Both the position numbers and the translations under genes were made by a program. The notes beneath the pieces were generated by a model. The model ran no database searches and had not been told where the DNA came from. It was given only the letters and a program-made list of their open reading frames with translations. Below are positions 13,519 through 16,660 of a DNA stretch of 16,660 bases, piece by piece; positions within the stretch are counted from its first letter, which is position 1; the number at the start of each line of letters is the position of its first letter. The stretch covers positions 1 through 16,660 of the forward strand of contig CALGII010000288.1 in assembly GCA_937915485.1 (NCBI GenBank), written 5' to 3'. Source of the stretch: an uncultured Ignavibacteriota bacterium (GTDB taxonomy: Bacteria > Bacteroidota > Ignavibacteria > Tepidaquicellales > Tepidaquicellaceae).

Positions 13519-14487
13519 TTATTTCGCAATGAATGATTTTTGTTCGCCGATTTCGAATATTGAAACGCGGGATTCGATTCCGTATTCATTAACGAGTTCT
13601 TTGAATTTATAAAGGGGTTCGTTCACGTCAGTGAGGCGGAACTGAAACACTCCGTAATGTATGGGCACGAGGATACGGGCGTTCAGGTCGAGGAATATCC
13701 TGACTGCTCCCTCGGGAAATACGTGCCGCTTGTTTCCGCAGCCATTGCAGTCGTCGCAAGGTCCGATAGGTATCATTGCAAGGTCAATATCGAAGCGCTT
13801 ACCGATTTCTTTGAAGGAGTAAGGGTCGTAACCCGTATCGCCGCCGAAATAGACGGTGAGTCCGTTGTATTTGAATATGAATCCCGTGTATGACTGCTCG
13901 CCCCAGATGAATCCGTCGAGTCCGTATCTTCCGCCCCAATGACGCGCGAAAACCGTAAAGACCGTTATTCCGCCTACGGTTACGGAATCTCCGACAGGAT
14001 TCAAACCCTCATATCCGTTCCTGTTGCCGAGCCTGATATAATCATAATCGTACCCCGGAAGGTACGATTCGACTCCCTCGGGAAAAACAAACGGGGCTTT
14101 GCTATTTTTCGGACAAAGGTCTTCGATTGTTCCGATGCTCAGATGGTCAATATGCGGATGCGATACTGAAATCAAATCCAGTTTCGGGATGTTTTCTGTT
14201 TCGATACCGGGCTCGATAACCCTTTTTGAAAATATTCCAATCGTGGTCGTAAGAACGGGGTCGGTAAGAATTAATTTGTCATCCATTTGTATCAGGCAGG
14301 TGGAATGTCCAATCCAGAGCATTGCGAGGCGCGAGTCATTCCTTACGGGGTTTGATATTTTATTAAAAACTTTCTTCGTTGCCCTGAAAGAAGTAGGACC
14401 GTTGCCCGCGATTTCCTGAAAAATCGTGCACCCTCCGGATTGAAGGAGAAACACGAAAATTAATATTTTCAGGAACGGTTTTTTCAT
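13519..14487 (-). CDS. Metallo-beta-lactamase-fold hydrolase, predicted lipoprotein (UlaG/NAPE-PLD-like)
   Basis: This 322-aa protein starts with a lipoprotein signal (MKKPFLKILIFVFLLQSGGC, lipid on C20), so it should be membrane-anchored outside the cytoplasm. The catalytic core is complete: IGHST (59-63), TDPV (75-78), SHPHIDHL (109-116, the HxHxDH metal motif), H183 in ARHWGGR, D217 in FGGDTGYDP and H277 in PIHYGVF. H255 in RHVFPEGA corresponds to the HMnPeEA segment of the UlaG/NAPE-PLD group. Between PIG and that segment sits an unusual CDDCNGC (244-250). Substrates of the group are phosphodiesters such as N-acyl phosphatidylethanolamine or lactone sugars, and the actual substrate is unknown. 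The ATG abuts the stop of the 209-aa gene without a gap, so it is the third gene of a - strand operon. Confidence 0.87.
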   Translation of the reverse strand: MKKPFLKILIFVFLLQSGGCTIFQEIAGNGPTSFRATKKVFNKISNPVRNDSRLAMLWIGHSTCLIQMDDKLILTDPVLTTTIGIFSKRVIEPGIETENIPKLDLISVSHPHIDHLSIGTIEDLCPKNSKAPFVFPEGVESYLPGYDYDYIRLGNRNGYEGLNPVGDSVTVGGITVFTVFARHWGGRYGLDGFIWGEQSYTGFIFKYNGLTVYFGGDTGYDPYSFKEIGKRFDIDLAMIPIGPCDDCNGCGNKRHVFPEGAVRIFLDLNARILVPIHYGVFQFRLTDVNEPLYKFKELVNEYGIESRVSIFEIGEQKSFIAK

Positions 14488-15117
14488 TTAATAATATTTT
14501 ATATATAATCCGAAATTATAACGGCTCGGAGCGTTGTGTTTGTAAGTAAACTTGAGACCGGCCATTCCGAAAACCGAGTACACTCCAGTTTCAAACATAA
14601 CGCCGTCGTGTTTCGAAAAGAATTCATCTTTCTGACTGTAGTATCCCGCACCGAGCGAGAGACTAAGGTATTCGCCTCCCTGCATCAGCGGGAAATAGAC
14701 GCGAACGCCCGCATTGTACATATATCTTTTAACGCGGGAATAATCGAATCCGCCTAAAGCGAACTGAGGCGTGAAGAACAGTTCAGCAGAGCCTGAAAAT
14801 TTCTTAACGGGTTTAATCATAAAAGAACTGAAATGTCCGAGGTACCTGTTTGGTTTGAATGTATAAGATACCGGCGTGACCTGCCATTCAAACCCGAATT
14901 CAAGACCACTACCGTTATCACCCTTATCATCGAAAAAGACAGGCGAGGGCAGAGCCTGAAACAGAGTCCAGGAAGACCACTTAAGAAACGTTCTTTCCCG
15001 TTCAGCCTGAGAATGCGCGCTGCCGGATAGAAGCAGCAGTAAAGATACGGTAAAAACTATACGGACAGAGGCGGAAAATTTCTTTCCCGAAAACTTTATT
15101 GAAAAATGATTTCTCAA
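14488..15117 (-). CDS. Exported 209-aa beta-rich protein, probable small outer-membrane barrel
   Basis: A signal peptide (VRIVFTVSLLLLLSGSAHSQA, cleavage near residue 37) is followed by about 170 residues of alternating hydrophobic and polar stretches rich in Gly, Tyr and Phe: LEFGFEWQVTPVSYTF, YLSLSLGAGYYSQ, VMFETGVYSVFGMAGLKFTY and a terminal NFGLYIKYY. The aromatic C-terminus and strand pattern suit an outer-membrane beta barrel. I do not recognise the family. Its ATG overlaps the stop of the DUF3943-like gene (ATGA, 15114-15117) and its stop directly abuts the start of the metallo-hydrolase gene, so the three are translationally coupled. It may be a structural partner of the upstream outer-membrane protein. 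That link is inference from position. Confidence 0.75.
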   Translation of the reverse strand: MRNHFSIKFSGKKFSASVRIVFTVSLLLLLSGSAHSQAERERTFLKWSSWTLFQALPSPVFFDDKGDNGSGLEFGFEWQVTPVSYTFKPNRYLGHFSSFMIKPVKKFSGSAELFFTPQFALGGFDYSRVKRYMYNAGVRVYFPLMQGGEYLSLSLGAGYYSQKDEFFSKHDGVMFETGVYSVFGMAGLKFTYKHNAPSRYNFGLYIKYY

Positions 15118-16610
15118 AGATTAATCGAATAAAATATTTTAATTTCGTTCACGGTTATTTTAAAAGTCTTATACTTGACGTAGTTCGAGGTTCTGTTGAA
15201 AATCGTAAAATCCAGACCTATGTTTGATACCGGGGAAGCCGCCATCGAAAGCCGCGGATTAAAGATGAGCAGATTATCGTCGCCGTCCGCACCGTCGATT
15301 GTAAAAATATTAAAAAGGTACACGCCGACGAAGAGATGCCCCCTGTTCTTTAAATTAACGAACGACTCGAATTTTATTGTAGAACCCATTCCGAAGTTAT
15401 AATCCCTGAATGCCGTTCCGTCGGTTTCATACTTGAATGCTTCCTTGATGTTCGAACCGCCGCCAAGTATAATGCCGGCGAAATGAATGCTTGATTCGAG
15501 GTCAACATCCGATAGCGTGGGAAATTTATATATTATGCCTCCGCCGATGCTCTGAGCGCCTATCTTATAACTTGTATTGTTGAAATAATCGAAATGCTGG
15601 AACAGTCCAAGAAGCATCCGCTGGTCATCCCTGTACTGAAAATTCTTTCCAAGAATGAATCCATAGACGTTGATCTGATTTATAAGCGGCTGCGTGCCGA
15701 AGTTAAAAATCGTTTTGACGTTGAAAAAATCGAACGGTTTTCTATCCTTTGTTGAATATGGATTTCCGTAGTACAAATCGTATCTTATCGCGACATTACC
15801 GTTCGCGTTGTAAATTCTACTCACCCTGTAATTCATTCCCACGCCAATTGAAAGCGAACTTCGCGTGTTTTCAATTTCATAACTGCTTTTTGGTTTAATC
15901 CTTGACATTTCACCTCTGAAGAATCTGTTTATACCTCTTGTAGGCGCCAGAAGAAACGCTCCGATTTCACGGAACACTCTTTCGCTTCCGCTTTTTCTTT
16001 CATCGATGAGTTTTGAAGAGAGGCGGTAAGTCATTTCGCCGAGAGCGATTCCTCCAAGGGTCGTAGATATCAGGTCATTTCTCGAAGGATAGTTTGTCTC
16101 CATAAACAGTTCCCACATCAGGCTTCCGCCCAGCGAATACGGGGCTGATTGCCAGAAGTTCAAACCGCTCGAGCGGGCGAAATTAAAGTATGTGCTGCCG
16201 TGGTACGGATGCATGAATTGATTTGTCTCGAACATATCCGCATCCCAGACCCACATATTCTTAAAATTTTCCTTCACCGAATTAATGCTGATACGCGCCC
16301 AGGGCATTGGATTCACGTACCTGCTCAATGACCAGACTCCGACGTTAAGCATAACAGTTTCGAGCGCGGGAACAATGAAATGCCGGGAAGGGGCGTAGGC
16401 GGAATCGAAAGCCAATTCACCCGGAATTCGCCTGTAATCAGAGCCGTACACGGAAAAGCCGGAGTCTCTTGCAGTGGAAGTCGAATTCAGTTCGGTCAGG
16501 CGGTAATTCTTTTTCCTTTCGAATTCATTTTTTCTGACCGTGTCCGACGTCTGAGCAAGAATGTGCGGAGGAAATGAGAGCAGGATAAGCAAAAAAATAA
16601 TTCTGTTCAT
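15114..16610 (-). CDS. DUF3943-like exported protein with probable outer-membrane barrel C-terminus
   Basis: A 19-residue signal peptide (MNRIIFLLILLSFPPHILA) opens this 498-aa protein. The N-terminal half has the pattern I associate with DUF3943: SVKENFKNMWVWDADMFETN, QFMHPYHGSTYFNFARSSGL, NFWQSAPYSLGGSLMWELFM, ETNYPSRNDLISTTLGG and GEMTYRLSSKLID. The second half (about 255-498) is beta-rich with repeated short Gly/aromatic strands, as expected of an outer-membrane barrel. Biochemical function is unknown. It is the first gene of the three-gene - strand operon and overlaps the next gene by 4 bases. GGAGG lies 12 bases upstream of the ATG, a long spacing. Only 50 bases of upstream sequence are in the window, so the promoter cannot be judged. 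Confidence 0.85.
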   Translation of the reverse strand: MNRIIFLLILLSFPPHILAQTSDTVRKNEFERKKNYRLTELNSTSTARDSGFSVYGSDYRRIPGELAFDSAYAPSRHFIVPALETVMLNVGVWSLSRYVNPMPWARISINSVKENFKNMWVWDADMFETNQFMHPYHGSTYFNFARSSGLNFWQSAPYSLGGSLMWELFMETNYPSRNDLISTTLGGIALGEMTYRLSSKLIDERKSGSERVFREIGAFLLAPTRGINRFFRGEMSRIKPKSSYEIENTRSSLSIGVGMNYRVSRIYNANGNVAIRYDLYYGNPYSTKDRKPFDFFNVKTIFNFGTQPLINQINVYGFILGKNFQYRDDQRMLLGLFQHFDYFNNTSYKIGAQSIGGGIIYKFPTLSDVDLESSIHFAGIILGGGSNIKEAFKYETDGTAFRDYNFGMGSTIKFESFVNLKNRGHLFVGVYLFNIFTIDGADGDDNLLIFNPRLSMAASPVSNIGLDFTIFNRTSNYVKYKTFKITVNEIKIFYSINL

Positions 16611-16660
16611 AGAATTACGATGCCTCCTTCGAAAATATATTGCAGTTTGAATTTGGATTT

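Overview
The window looks like a chromosomal segment from a member of the Bacteroidota/Chlorobiota/Ignavibacteria (FCB) group. This rests on exported proteins with FCB-style signal peptides, a DUF3943-like protein, a fused trehalose-phosphate synthase/phosphatase, a conserved 204-aa protein of a type I associate with these phyla, and many genes without a strong Shine-Dalgarno sequence. The phylum is inferred from gene content, not proven.

Layout. Positions 1-211 hold the C-terminus of an unrecognised gene and a clear intrinsic terminator. Positions about 258-1115 are non-coding and hold one long, degenerate, single-orientation array of about 41 units with a strict 21-bp period. Its core, six near-identical copies, is at 469-594. 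A conserved gene of unknown function follows at 1285-1899.

Positions about 1942-9300 form a conspicuously AT-rich island of six genes in two convergent blocks. The + strand block is a C5-cytosine methyltransferase (M1, 2109-3188) plus a probable restriction endonuclease (R1, 3199-4257). The - strand block is a tight four-gene operon: a second C5-cytosine methyltransferase (M2), a large cytosolic protein with two GHKL ATPase modules (a MORC/MutL/Hsp90-like one at the N-terminus and a histidine-kinase-like one at the C-terminus), a receiver-domain protein with an unrecognised C-terminal half, and a Vsr-type nuclease. The blocks end 13 bp apart. An imperfect direct repeat (AATAATAAG...GATTGT) lies at both edges of the island. 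The - strand operon is the most interesting system here: it joins DNA modification, a two-component-like ATPase/receiver pair and a nuclease in one transcription unit.

The right flank returns to higher GC. It holds a short glutamine-rich exported protein that appears broken at a T8 run (9382-9632), a DUF389-type membrane protein (9757-11106), the trehalose synthase/phosphatase fusion (11282-13486), and a - strand operon of three exported proteins: a DUF3943-like protein, a small beta-rich outer-membrane candidate and a metallo-beta-lactamase-fold lipoprotein. No rRNA, tRNA, CRISPR array, transposase or integrase was seen.
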